Positions 22,958 through 36,547 are shown, counted from the stretch's first letter. The stretch is 64,000 nucleotides of DNA from Apostichopus japonicus (GCF_037975245.1 NC_092562.1:22339054-22403053), one strand, 5' to 3'. Notes: generated by a model from the letters alone, not told the origin. Numbers and translations are program-made.

Positions 22958-25900
22958 CTGTCAAGAAACAGAGAAAAGGATCGTATAAAGTAATTGAAAT
23001 AAATCTGAACATTATTTTTGAAGAATGAATGATGAGTATCCTTCATGAATAGAATATATATAGTAATATTCTTGCTTAGATACTTGATTTGATTTCATCA
23101 ACTTTTCACTGTACATAGTGAGTAGATAAATAGTAAACTCCCAAAGCAATGTAGCTATTAGCTTGACTCAGTCAACTTTCATTTCAAATAATAATGAACT
23201 TAACTCACATCCAAAAATCTACAAAACTACTAATTTGACATGTTGTTTACACCACCATCGGCAAACTATGGGGCTCGACCCAAAATTAGGTGGCCAAATG
23301 TTTTCAGTGGGGGTGTAGATCTGGAATTTCTTTTAGGCATGATAAATAGTATCTACTTTTTTGATCTCGATGACAAATTATCCAACTAGTATTTTTTTCT
23401 TTTATGCATCCCTAGTCCCCACTAAGCTTCAAGTATTCTGAGCATTGATTCTGAGGGGTGTGGTCTGGTGGATCATGGCTCAGTCCTCATGGAAGATACT
23501 AGGTCATGGACAACTGGCTCATACTGTTATGAAAAGTGTCTGTATAACAAAATATTCAGGATCGAATTAATGGCCTCAAACTTAAAAGCGTTCTTTTGAT
23601 GACCAAACAGTCATCTAAGAATGATGTCTAGCTAAGTAGCTGCACTTCCAATTAATTACTTTGTTAAGTCTGGTAAAATTGTTGACTAAATTGTCATGAA
23701 AAGGCTGGTCGTTTTAATGACAAAAAGGTTTAGTTTTTGGATAACAATGCTTGTTATTCAACTGAAATCTGATACAATATAGATTTGCATTAATGTTTAA
23801 CTTGAAAGAGAGAGCGCAATAATTGAAACAACTTCATACTTCCTCAAATACATGCCTAAATTAACATAATTAACATATCTAGACAACTGTTCTTTGCCAA
23901 AGTACTGCAACAATGGTGGATTGGGGAGATACTAAACTCATTTGAGACATACCAGCAGGACATAAAATGTGTGTGGGAGCACATAATGGAGTTTGCCTAT
24001 CTCATGCAATCAGTAGCAGAACAAATACCAAACTGACATATAGATGAATTGGCATCAATTTTGTTTGTCAAAGGGAGAGAATTATTATCAAAAGTTCAAC
24101 AATAGCTGTCTGATAATCCTGGAATCATATCAAACCCCTGTTATTTCTGTAGACAGATCTTTAGAAGGGCAAGGTCATGAAAATAATTTCACTGAGCTGC
24201 AAACATTTGTAAGTGCATGAATACAGCTAAATGTGGTTGCTATGGAAAGAAGATGTGCTGGACACTTCATGCTAATGCAAATATGCCAATTGAAATGACA
24301 ATCTCATTTTAAGTTTTCTTTGTGAAAAGTTTACTCTGATTGAGCTCAAGTATTTGAAAAAGTAGAAACGTGTTAAAATGTATTGCAACAACAATCTTAG
24401 CATTTATCAATTCAAAAATGAAATAGCTTTAAAAGGACATCAATTATAGCAAGAAAATATTCTAGAGGGCCAAGAAATGGTCATTCATGTTCTAACTTCA
24501 TCACTAATTTCACTATCTAATGTTTGCCTTTCCTCTCACTAAAGTTGGTATAATTTAACACTCCTAAAGTTCTAGGAATTCTTTAAAGAGTCACAAAAGT
24601 AGATTCATATATTAGCAATTATAAACAATCGAAGATTAGAGGCTATATAGTAACAAGATTTAAACCTTTGCATATTTGGAATAAATATTTGGATGACCTT
24701 TATACAATCTGTTTAACTAAATTGCTAATAAACTGTATGCAGAGCTTTTCTCATGAGTCAGTTTAGAGGTATTTGAGCCGAAAAACATTTATGATACTAG
24801 AAAAGACTTGCAATTACTGGTGAACAAAACATGAAAGAAAGATTGCTAAACAAAGATGCCAAATTCCTGTTCTGCATCTCAAATCACAGACCACAGATGA
24901 CCAGGTATACCATTCACCTGTAACTCAAGAAGGAAACCAAGAAGAGTCCATCAGTCATTCCATAACTAAAACCAACTTTAGCAGGGATATCAGTGGATGA
25001 TGGTTAAAGGGACTCTGTAGTGACCCCAAAACACATGCTAGATATAACAAGGCAGATCCTTATGTTTTCAAACCATTTCTAGACTATATTTTGAAATTTG
25101 TTCTTAATTACAAGATGAAATGTAAACATGTGCATAAAACTGTAGAAAACCTATGTGAGCCTTAGCAAGGCAAACAAAGTTAACATTAATTATCTATGGA
25201 TATTTGACATGTATGTACACAAATGAAGTATTCATGTTATTCGCTCACGTGAGCCATTTCCGGAGTTCTCTAACATGTCATACTCTGTATAATTAAATAT
25301 CTTTCATGTAGAATCCATTGCTGTATGATTGAAAGTATGAATTGTAGAAAGAAAACTCTTTTTAACTTCTACTGTACATAACTTCACAAATTTTGCCTTC
25401 CAATAAAATGCAAATAAATGCTGCTTTGAAAGCAATTCAAAGTGAAAGTGAGGGTTTAGTATTTGAATGAAAGGTGATTTGATAAACACTGTGGCCAGAG
25501 ATATAGAGAGGCATTACTTAGATGGAAACAAGAAACTCCATGTACATCAAGGCTGTCATTTCTCAAGTGATATCACCATCCAGAGAGGGTTGTCTTGCAT
25601 TTAAAGGTTGGATATTTGTATGACAGATAAGGAAAGAGAGAAAAGACTGGTGCCAATCAATCAAAAGTGTCTATCAGAGACAACATATGCAACAACTCAC
25701 AACTGCATATAGATAAAGGTTAATTAGTATACAATCAGGTACTTAGGTATTTAAGGAGACCAGTTTCAAAGCTGGTGAAGTAATTATGTAGAGAATGTAT
25801 GGATGGGGGCTGACTTCAAATCACTGGCTACTCGGAATGAATTACTATAGTTCTAAGACTAACAGGTACAAAATCAATTTTTGATATACTGTAAATTGTA

Positions 25901-27280
25901 GCCCTTTAAAACACTGCTATCAGTCAAAGTAGATGTCCTATAACACTTTGAAGTTTGGAGAAATGTCACTTTAAAACAGCCTGGGTTTGGCGATTAAAGT
26001 GACTGAATTTATAGTCTTATACACAGACCAACAGTTGCAGCACTTCAATGGTACAGTAAAACATACAGAAGAAAATATTCTACACGCTCAAATGTTTTCA
26101 TTTTTCTTGGACTATAACAAATATGGACTAACACTCTGCCTTAATTATGTCATCCTTTAAAGGTACATTCAGTGAAAGTTTGAAGTGAAGATTCTTGACT
26201 GAATGTTTCACATTTTTAAGAATTTTGCAACTTGAGTTATTATACTACTAGAGTCTGATCTTTTAACAGAGAGACGAAGTGAGAGAGACAAGAAGAAACA
26301 CACAAATAGACAGTTTATACACATTGAATATCTGACTTACAACATGAGCTACACGCTCAAGTGTGGACTACTCACTTAAGTGATTCTTCTACATACATGG
26401 TAAAATTGGTATCTAATACAATAGTTTACCACCCCTTTAAAGACAAATACATTTTATTTGCATTAAATCCCCCCTCCCCTTTTTTTTTAAAGTTTCATAA
26501 TTCTAAAATGCTATTTTCCTTCTTAAGGATCATCATTATTATCCCCAAATCTGCTAGAATGGCAAATGATGAGATGGGACAGTAAATAATGCTCCAAACT
26601 TATATTAACATGTTATTGCGCACCCTCACAGCAATTTGTTCTCAGTATTATACATGAGATATTTAAATTTAACTAACTGAACACTTCTCATTGTTTGTGA
26701 TTAATTAGCAGACTAAGAATCTTCCAGAAAATGCATTCAAAATTTGTAGCAACATTTAAAGTTTGCAAGGCCAGCACTGATGACCTTTAAAGTTTTAGCA
26801 ACCAGTTGATTTGGACATGAAGCCCTAAGTTTAGCAATGCATGGCAGCTGGCTCCGGTTACCATGGAGATTCCTACAGATCATTTAGGAGCAGATTTTCC
26901 AGGCGACCCTAATCTGTCAGATGCAGTCTTATCAACTACAGTTACAGAATCTTGATTTGATGGAACAGCTAAATTACACTTGGCTATGACAGAGTCAGTC
27001 CCCCAGGACAAATATCGAATATACACAGTAGCCAGCCCTTCACCATTTCACCGAATCGAAGGAGCTCCAAATAGAGTTCTCTTGGTGGTGTGGTGTATTA
27101 CAAACTAATGTACTGCAATACTATTGTAGAAGGACTGTGATGATGGTGTGGATGACCTACCCAGGAATGCTTCAAAATTAGGACACCCTGAAATATTATA
27201 TGGACAATTCTTCAATCATTCTAGAACAAGAAGGAAAAAGGCATTGTTTCAGAACGGAGCTGTGAATGGCGAGGCAAAGA

Positions 27281-27316
27281 ATGTGTGTGTGTGTGTGGGT
27301 TGGGGGGGGGGGGGGG
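27281..27316. repeat. GT dinucleotide run followed by a poly-G run
   Basis: Repeated gtgtgtgt passes into ttggggggggggggg. This is one of many C/G homopolymers in otherwise AT-rich intron sequence. Confidence 0.85.
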
Positions 27317-30300
27317 AGTAGGAACCACGCAGAATGTGTCTCCATTATATGAAAGGGGAAAAACACAAGGCATATACAGTAGTTATTGTCATAAATCATA
27401 ATTCCAAATTTGGCAAAGAGAAAAATAAAATTAGGCAAGGCTGGTATTTTTAAAAGAAAGTTGCTGGAGATGCTTCATCATAGATTTCCCAGTGGAGTGA
27501 ATGACCAAATTATGGATGATGAATGAGGTGGCTGGAATAAATGCTCTGCATCTAAATTGAGTGCATTTCTCATTTAACTTATTTGCGATAGTGTAGTCAC
27601 TAACTATCCTGAACGTCAACCAATTAAAGGAGAAATAAACCCTGGGGTTTTGCAGTGACCTCAAGGTAGAGACATATATATTCTAACACCATCTGTGAAA
27701 TAACTAGTCAAAACTACCTTTATTATTTTCTTGATGCCAACTGTGTTGGTGGCCGTTATGTAATGAGGGCGCTTCAAAAATGATGTCAGAGAGCAAGTTA
27801 ACATCGTAAGTTAAAAAATTCCCCTCATTGCATATGAATTGTACACTAGCTCTTGGAGATAGTTCTGGAATTGGTGCAAAATACCGGAGTGCCAAGCATT
27901 TGGTTGAGTAAACAGGAGAGGGGAGAAAGTAGAGGGGAAGGGAAAACAATATATTATTCCTGATGGGAAAAGGTTTCCAGAGAAAAGAGAATGTGTAAAA
28001 GTCACGACAGCACCAGACGTGCCTTCTGTCACAAATTGGCCTTAAGGAATTCATCTGACCACCGTACAGTATTCAAAGCAGTATTACTGTACATGATGTG
28101 CATAAATGTTTCAAACCTATATGTGCTTTAATACACTAAACAAACATTTTTTATCTATATGGATTTTTGAAACTAACAAAGCATGTTTATCCATACTAAA
28201 TGATGTTCAGCTATACAGTATGCAAATTGGCCTTAAGAAGGGTTCCTTGTTTTAAATTGAATATTTAAAGACATTTGATGACCTTTCTGTGTTGAGATCA
28301 CCTGCGTATATCACCACCTTGATTAATTAGGTTAAGCTTGATATAATTACCAGTACCAACTTCTGAAGTTAAATTGTAACCTCTCTATGAATCCTTCCAG
28401 TACTCACCCAGCTGGCTGAAGAAGAGATTAACCTTAAGGCTCGGAATACTTAATCCTCTGAAGTTAATACCAGGACAGTTACCAAAGGAGACCATTTGGG
28501 CTCCTTCTAGCATATTTCCAGAATATATACAGTCTCTATAATTCTATATCGCTTACTGCAATTTATTTCCTGTAAATTACCAAAATTGTTTATTTGCTTC
28601 AAATCATAGAATCATGGAATAGTTCGTTTTTCTGACCTGACTTTATTTTTCTTTATACTGTATTGCATAATGTCCAAATTGTAATTTACAAACTCAGAAT
28701 ATAGCTCAAGGGTCCAATCATCCATCCACCTCAAATCTCTCTTACTCTCTCTCCCTCTTTCTGTTTGGTACAAAGGAGAACTCATAACAAAATTGTTTTT
28801 GCTGAAGAATTGTGACAGTGAAATGACCTTACATCACAAAAATATGAGCACATTTCCAAGTTTTTATTTGACAGTAATATCTGATGAAGGAGCCTGGTTA
28901 GGATTAAACTTTCATATTTTATAGGTGAAATCTCTGTCAACAGTTAATCTAAATCAAAATTTGAACTGAGGAACAGACAAGATCTTGAAGTTATTGTTGT
29001 TTGGAAGTATATTATAAAATTCAATCTCCAATGTGTCATTTTCTGAAACCGGCTCCAACTCAAGAATGACACTGAATGACACATTTTATTTCTGTGAACA
29101 AGAAATAAGTTTTAAATCTAGGTCACGATGTTCCTCACAAATGAAGGATGAAAGATTGAACTCTTTTACCCATTTCTTATGAAATGATATCCAGTTATCA
29201 TAAATCAAAATCACAGCTCTAAAGAGTTACTCACCAGAACTGATGCATACATGGTACATGTGGTTGCAGGTGACGACTCCACATATTTGACATGGAAATA
29301 CAGTATATGTACACCTCATTGTGAAATGAGCACACCAAGCCGACCACATGGGTTTCAGCAATGACACACCCACTTTCACTGAGGCAGGCACAAAAATATT
29401 AACAGTTTAATAGTGGATTACCAAAAATATCATGAGCACCCCTAATGTGTTCCATGCAATTAATACCAACTGGATAATGATTCTATCATACAAACTGCCA
29501 CTTAAACCTACCATTTATTTTGCAACAGCTTTCTAAAAATGGGGGGAGGAGGGGGGGGGATGGGGCAGGAAGGAGAAGAATTAGTATGTCATACAGTCCA
29601 TGGAGTGTAGTCACTGTATTAAGGACGTATTCTTCTGAGGGTGTTTGCTCAACCCAGCTGGGATTGCCAATCCATCAATCAGGACCACCAGAGGGGCTAT
29701 GCTACGGGTGACCACCATACCAATGATTATAACCATATCCTTTATCACCACCACACAACACGAGCCTAATGTCTATAGACACAATGATTCTCAATCTTAC
29801 AAATATTGACATTTTAATTAATTATCAATCACAAATCGTTGCCAATAAAGAACAATAGTACTGACAGCGGCGAGGGTTTAACTAACAATTAGAAGCGACA
29901 ACAATACAAAACCAAACATAGTGAGTATACAATCTGTAATCACAAAGATGAACAAAATGTTGTCCTTTCCATCGAGAGTTGTTAGGGTACCTGTATGTAT
30001 CCAATTCAACCTGGGCTATTAACTTAAAAATCTCATAGTCAACCAGGCATGAATGATTTTACTCAGCTGCTGGACTTGTCTACTGTTTATTCTTAGCACA
30101 AAAATTTCAAGCAAAATGAAATACTGTACTGTAATAACATATTGTCCGTGTTTTCTATTGGAGTGACTTTATCCCTGACTTTATTTAACTACATGGCTAT
30201 ACGGTACATGACTCATATCTGGCCATGCACTCACAAACTTTTGGAAACTTAATAAATCTATAAAAGCTTCTTAACAATCATATTACAACAAAACTTTCCA

Positions 30301-31095
30301 CACGGCTTGCTGCCATTATTTGCTACATTAAACATTTAACTCCAAGGTTGATATCAACATTTACATGGTACACCTTCCAGGCTCATAACGTACTACATCA
30401 ATTCTGTTGAATCGACTCTTATGAGCCATTAGCCCACCTTAATGGCCATGTTAAACTTATGCACAATTTCAAGAGCATCTAAAAATGTGGGTAAATTATA
30501 CAAAACGACAGGTACTAAATGATATTTTAATAGTGAAAGCGGAGAAAAGCTAGTTCAATAATTATTAATCAGCATTATCATAAAAAAATGAAAACAAACA
30601 TATAAGGAGACAAAATTGGCCAATATTTCACATCTATATAAAAAAGTAATATTACTACCATAGAGGATAGGAGAAAGGGCAGATGGGGGAGGGGTGGGCG
30701 TTGGATGGATGAACATGCCCCCGTTTTGTAAAAAGTTAGGGCTCTTGCGATTAAATCTAGGCCACTGTTATCTACTAACTGCTCCTTTCTTAAATCCCTC
30801 TACTATGATTGGTTACAAATGAACTACATAGCCAGAAGACAAGTCGTACAATTTGCTACCTCGATGTCCGGGATATATTTGCTCCTCAAAGCCAGCCCAC
30901 TCTCTACCCATTGAAGCAACCAGTGGGTAATTGGACTAACACTGAAAAAATGTTATTCTTATTTGTTGACAAAATACTAAAAAGAATAGAATGAAAATAT
31001 AAAAGTAAAATTAAATATGTTATCTTAGATATGTAGAGCCAGTACCTGTGGGATTTTCTATATGGTGGGTGTTCAACTGTGCACAATACTGTACA

Positions 31096-31127
31096 ACCAG
31101 GGAGTTGTTCCATAACAACTCCCTGGT
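31096..31127. repeat. Perfect 14-bp inverted repeat with 4-nt loop
   Basis: The arm ACCAGGGAGTTGTT is followed by CCAT and then the exact reverse complement AACAACTCCCTGGT. Either strand could form a tight hairpin. It lies in the Ig A downstream intron and is not part of the MITE family nearby. Confidence 0.85.
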
Positions 31128-32097
31128 ACAACTAAACATCTAGTCATATTTTAAATGCTATGTACATGGGATGCAACTGCTACAGTGTGTGTAAACAGGA
31201 CAGCAATGAACCCTGTTTAAGTTCATTTTAATATTAAACACTGAAATACTTGTTTGTTTGAAGTAGATGATCTGTAGATTCCTCACACTGATATCTCAGT
31301 AGCAATACCGTACTGTAGACCTATATAATGACTCCATATCAACCAAAGCAATTTTGGATCTGCTTTTAATGCGGACAAAGAATTCTGCTAAAAAGAAAGT
31401 GTGCCTTGAAATGTTGAAACTTTTTTCAAATTGTGTTAAAAAAGAAATGTCCCAATAGATTCAAACTGTGGATATAATGCAAAAAGAAGGGGGGGGAGGG
31501 TATTTATATCAAATTTTTGGCAAAATTGGAGTTTGAGTAATTTCATGCTCTGGTTCACTTTACATCCTGAAGTCCTGATTTCGATGGGATAAATCACGAT
31601 GATAGATTAATCTGTGTTTGGGTGTCACTCTCAGGATAATGGCCAATGAATCTGTTGGAGACTCTCTCTCTCAGGAGCCAATATGGTCAGGATACTGTAC
31701 ATCCTCAATATTGAAGAATCAATGAGACCAGAGCTGAAGGGTGGTTAACACACATGTACTTTTTTACAACTATAACCAATGGTCCCTTCAAAAACATAAC
31801 TATTCTTAAAAGCAAAACAGTATTCATTACATAATTCTTCTTTTAATCCTATTTTATACATTTGTTATTCAGTTTTCTTTCATAAATTATTCACCTTTGC
31901 TAGGATAACAACAATGTCTAAAATTCTCTGTTTATTACACTATCAGAGGGAAAATGGTGATGGTACTATCTGAATAAATGTAGATGGCCAATAAAGAAAA
32001 AAGAACATTTGTTAAGTAAATGTTTTCTCTTTCTGTTACTTTGACTTTCTTCTGTTTGTAATAAAGAACAACTATTATCTTGTAATATAATGTTATT

Positions 32098-32332
32098 ATA
32101 AAACTTACTGGTTTATATATTTACGAGTGACCCACTTACCTGTCTCCCCACAACATTAGCACCTCATTCTACCGTGTCTAATACGCCCTGGTAATCTTTT
32201 AACACTGTGCACCCTTAGTGACCGGTCCTATCCGGTCAATGCTCTTCCTTCTCATTCTACCATCCAAAGTGTTTACTCTTGAATGAGGTGCTAATGTTGT
32301 GGGGAGACAGGTAAGCGGGGAATGAAGTAAAT
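32098..32332. mobile_element. MITE-like element, copy 1, with long terminal inverted repeats
   Basis: The left end reads atttacgagtgacccacttacctgtctcc and then CACAACATTAGCACCTCATTC. The right end is its inverse (GAATGAGGTGCTAATGTTGTG, then gagacaggtaagcgggg and gaagtaaat). The interior shares ccctggtaat, ttttaacact and ctaccatccaaagtgtttac with copy 2. It has no coding capacity, so it would be a non-autonomous element. A shared ataaaacttactgg precedes the inverted repeat in both long copies, so the exact outer end is uncertain. No target-site duplication could be fixed. Confidence 0.75.
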
Positions 32333-35300
32333 CTACATAGTCTGTGCCAGTCACTATCAACTAAAGATATGGAATGTACTGTATGTAGCACACAATGCTA
32401 TCCATGATATTTAAATTAAACATACAACTTGGCATCGACATCACTGCTATATTCCATAAACAAGGCAAGGATACTTACATTGAACTATATGCAATGTTAG
32501 TTAGTTAATCCAATCATTGTTGAGCATTTCAATAACACACATCATCACAGGTACAAACCACAAAAACCAATTAAGTTTTTCTTCTCTGTTGAGATACTTA
32601 CTGTCTGTCATTAATTGTACTTTTTACCACACAGGACCCATAAATTACTACACAGGACAGTGTTCACATCAGCTGCATGAAATGAAACTCCCTAATGATT
32701 AAAACCATTCCCCACTGTCAGAGTTAATGGTTCATGCAAATTAATGGCAAAAACATCCCACCAGAAATTCCTTCAAATGTATACATAATATGTGTACATC
32801 AAGAACATCAATTAAAAAATTTGAAAAAGTTCTTCTTCGAATTGCAAGAACTAGGTTCAAACATACCGTAAATGGTTTTCCCATCTCACCAATGTAGTTT
32901 CTATGGTTACGACTGAGGTTTATGAGATTAAGGACCTCCATAAAGTGCATTAACTATCAACAATGAAGAAGTTAGACTATCAAATGGATGGATGTCTTGG
33001 GAAATCCAGGGCATTAAGAAATGGGGTTAATGGGCTGCACCATCATTGTGGCAATTTTATTGTTTTGAGTGGCCCTATACTTTAACCATGTGCACCATGG
33101 GGTCAAATGAACTTTTTAACCATTTCAACCACACCCCCCCCCCCCCTATCCCCATGCTCTCTGCCCATCCCCATGGGATAAACCTTCTTCACAAAAACAA
33201 ATTTTGGAACAATTATAGTAGACCTTAAAATGGGATTGATGTAAATCCACAGAGAATTAAGGTTATGCAGTTATCATCAACGATTTACACAACATAAAAT
33301 CACTTGTGAAACTGGAACATTTTGTGAAACTTGTTAAAGTGTAAAGTCTTGCTACTGCATATCTACAGTTATGTTGCCTACTTAATTCAATGGTCTGTTG
33401 TTAAGTCTTTATTAATGTTATTAAAAGTATAGAAGTTACCCCTTCAGTTATAGAGGTGGGAATTGGGTGGGGGGGGGGGGGGAGACATGTGCACTTCTCC
33501 TAACTTGAGAACACTTGATGTATTATTTGATCCGTCTGATACTGGATGATTTTTACAGGGAACAAGGGAGGGTCTCTTTTACTAAGACTTAAATTATAGA
33601 AGACTAAGAAGTCTATACAACAATCTACCTGAATCACTCCAAGTATATTCAGTCCTGCCCTACATACAGTACTGTACATCTACAAATAAGTCTGAGTAAG
33701 GTGAGCATGGCAAGGGAACCATTTCTGTCTAAATCACTTTTATGACACCTTGAAATCCCCAAGGTGCAAACTGTTTCTTAATTGACAAATTTCAAAACCA
33801 TTTAATGCTTTTCCCACCAGCAATCAAATTACAATCCCCTGCACTATAGTATACTGTAGTTTCTGTGGAGCTAATAAAGAATTATTCTTAATCCGACAAC
33901 ACCAGTAAGAATGTAAGGGCAAATGATTTAGAAGGCTTAAAAATATGATCAGTGTCTGCAAAGGGAAAGTTTTAAGGCCATTATTTACGAGGCGACTCTG
34001 TGGGGCATCCTTCCTGGTATCATCATACCTGGCCAGGTGTCGTTAAAAGGACCTTTTTAGTACCGTAGACGGGGAGATTTCATGAGGTTCATATAGAAGG
34101 TAGCATTATGATGTTGCTTCATCGTCTGAATTCTCTAAACAGATGAATCATTACGAACATAAATGACATTCTCCACTTTTATCGCTTGAAAGTCAAGATC
34201 ACAAAAAGATGAAGTATAGGATAAGTGTTGGTTAGGTGAGTTTTTCTTTCTAATTCAGATGGAGACTCCGATTATGAAAGAGAAAGAACAGAACTAATCA
34301 AATCAATGTGCACAAGTGACTTACTTTCCAACTTTCCACCACATAGAAATGCAATGATGGCCTGGCTTGTCAAACAGAAATTACCTTGATACCCCTGGTC
34401 CGAGCAGAAACAACAACTTGACAGATACCTGCCTCATATACAAGTGGACTAATCTACCTAGCTTTACAAAAATATGTGCCCCAGTTGACCCACATCTGTG
34501 TAACTTCTCTAATGACACCGTTTTTTGTGGATCAACCATTCTGTAGTTTACAATGTATTTTAAATTCCATTGATAAAGAAATCATCCAATTAGTTTAGAA
34601 TTCAGTCATTTTAATTTTTGATATAAAATGTAACATACTGTAAGAAGGAGACTTTTCTGCGAGAGATAATATCTTGTCGGTTCTCTCTAACTGCTGTATT
34701 CTCCCAATTAAAAGCAGCAGTTAATGCTGTTAATGGGGTCGTACACCTAAATGACATCTTATGACCAAGCTTTGTAACATTTATGCATATATGTTTTATG
34801 CCTAAATTTATTTTTTCTGGTAAAATCTGGTTTGATTAGTCTGTCAGGTACATTTACAGCCGGGATATGCTCAGGATTGTTTTAATGCCAGATGGATTTG
34901 TACAGTGAAATTGCTCAACACTCATTAACTGAAGACTTTCAAAAGTAGACTACAGGGTAGCCCTGCATAAGGATTATGACAGTAAAGAAACTCATAGATA
35001 TTATGAGTTTGTTGGCATGTGGTACTATTAACGACCGCCGCTTAGGGTTCAAAGTATGTTAAGAGTGGGTGTTTTTTGTTGGTGATTTCACATATAAGAT
35101 GAATACTAATATATGAATTTGTATACTGTACTAAAAAAATAGAGGTGATTGTCAATAATTATTAACTGGACTGCGATTGACAAAGTTATGGGGAATTTGT
35201 ATTCATGTGTAGGAGGTGATACACATTCAAAATCTTCTTTAGTTTGAATGTGCTCTTTTCTTACACTCATGAAAGGGAGAAACCAGAGAAGAAAAAAAAA

Positions 35301-35464
35301 TCATTAATCATCCAAAATATCGCTGGGCAGAGACCTTTGAAATACTGCTTGGGCTGGGTGGTATTTAGCACTGACCGAGCCCGGCTGCCACCGCCGCTCA
35401 GCGTGAGCACATCCCTGGTAAACTTGTCTATCATGGAGGGATGATTGTAAAAACAAGATACATG

Positions 35465-35848
35465 ATAAAACTTACTGGTTTATATATTTACGAGTGACCC
35501 GCTTACCTGTCTCCTCACAACATTAGCACCTCATTCTACCGTGTCTAGTATGCCCTGGTAATGTTTTAACACTGCGCACCCTCAGCGACCGGCTCCCCGG
35601 TCGTTGCCCTTCCCTCTCATTCTACCATCCAAAGTGTTTACTCATGCGTTTTCGTAGTGGATTCAAATCTTTCGAAAACTGCCGGGATTACATTGGATTA
35701 TTACCTTCTTTACATCATATTGGATTTCTAAGCGTTTCAACAGCCTATTACAGCCTGATAAGTATCCTTTTCTTATAGGGAATACTAGACACGGTAGAAT
35801 GAGGTGCTTATGTTGTGAGGAGACAGGTAAGCGGGGAACGAAGTAAAT
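35465..35848. mobile_element. MITE-like element, copy 2, with long terminal inverted repeats
   Basis: The terminal arms of about 65 bp are nearly perfect inverses: the left starts tatttacgagtgacccgctt and the right ends gcggggaacgaagtaaata. Both include TAGACACGGTAGAATGAGGTG or its complement. This copy has about 150 bp more interior than copy 1, so copy 1 is probably internally deleted. Each arm carries GACAG|GTAAGC read outward, a strong splice-donor-like sequence on the plus strand at one end and on the minus strand at the other. Confidence 0.8.
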
Positions 35849-36239
35849 ACTACAACTTCAGTGCAGATTGACTACAAATTCCACTTTTCCACTTTTGGGT
35901 TTGTGACTTATCAATACAGTTTGTAATTTGTTATCTTCACAGGTTTTCATGCCTCACTGGTAACTTCTATCACTCACCATTTCTGGAGGATTCTAGTCAT
36001 TTTGTTTTGTTACTAGATTTGGATTCGGTCCCACCAGCCCACTTACCATGCCCTGTTGCAGAAAACTACTAACAAAGAGTAGCATCACATTAGAACAAAT
36101 TCTAAAGAATAGTTCCTTTAATTTCTTCTCTTTTCTTCCTTACGTGTATATATTGTAACAAAGTAAACTTTTGTAGCAAACTGGACGACACTACAGCATA
36201 CCACATCACGATACAGTTGCACTTACATACTTTACCCAC

Positions 36240-36547
36240 CTGGATTTAGTGAAACTTTTCCCGTCACCGTTTTGCTGCCTACAGTGTTCTCCGAAATGCA
36301 CTTAAAAGCACCCATATCCAAAGTGTCCACGTTGCGAATCTTTAGCCTCGATCCCCAAGTGAAATTTTTGACGGACATGCGTCCAACATTGCCTTGAATA
36401 AATGCGTCGTTACGATACCACCAGTAGTTTGGTATCGGGAAGCCTCGTATTCTGCAGGTGAGAGTCACCGTGTCACCTACATCGGCAGTCACATTGTTCA
36501 TAGGACCATCCACATGGATGTATGGAGTTCCTGGGCTGGGTGTCGGC
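36240..36547 (-). CDS. Ror: ROR-like receptor, immunoglobulin domain A (distal copy)
   Basis: This 308-nt exon (phase 2 in, phase 1 out) has acceptor ttttctattgcag and donor CCAG|GTGGGT. It encodes a Pro/Ser-rich lead-in (PTPSPGTPYIHVDG) and an I-set Ig domain: PMNNVTADVGD, VTLTCRIRGFP with the first core Cys, WWYRN with the core Trp, WGSRLKIRNVD and DMGAFKC with the second core Cys. It ends TVTGKVSLN. The PMNN motif and WGSRLxIRxVD are shared with Ig B and with ROR1/2, so both domains descend from a ROR Ig rather than from unrelated Ig domains. Sequons are NVT and NFT. A second GT 4 nt downstream (GG|GTAAAG) would give a phase-2 end at 36236 that could join Frizzled A directly, skipping the linker. 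Confidence 0.96.

Larger units (their letters stand above)
22958..36239 (-). other. Large intron between Ig A and its linker exon
   Basis: This 13.3-kb phase-1 intron holds two related MITE-like inverted-repeat elements (about 32098-32332 and 35465-35848), a strong hairpin at 31096-31127, and homopolymer C/G runs near 27301, 29541, 31490, 33131 and 33468. A short GT run lies at about 27281-27300. Most of the rest (23.0-27.2, 27.4-29.2, 29.6-31.0 and 33.5-35.2 kb) is AT-rich, and I recognise nothing in it. Confidence 0.6.

Noticed and set aside
28408-28415. An 8-nt microexon between a good acceptor (ctcttcttcag) and a perfect donor (GTGAGT)
   Set aside because: Eight nucleotides do not satisfy the 1-to-2 phase change needed between Ig A and Frizzled A, and the 25-nt exon at 22933 does.
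29227-29406. Minus-strand frame with a Cys/His pattern resembling a zinc finger, ending at a GTGAGT donor-like site
   Set aside because: It has no good acceptor in frame and does not provide the phase change needed between Ig A and Frizzled A. The Cys/His spacing matches no family I can name.
29520-29711. Plus-strand Gly/Arg-rich frame
   Set aside because: It is generated by a G-rich low-complexity tract, with no splice or homology support.
21947-36547. Ig A and Frizzled A as a separate receptor gene upstream of a normal ROR gene
   Set aside because: There is no kringle, transmembrane or kinase exon between Frizzled A and Ig B, no convincing stop or signal-peptide exon between them, and a linker exon with exactly fitting phases connects them. 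RNA data would settle it.
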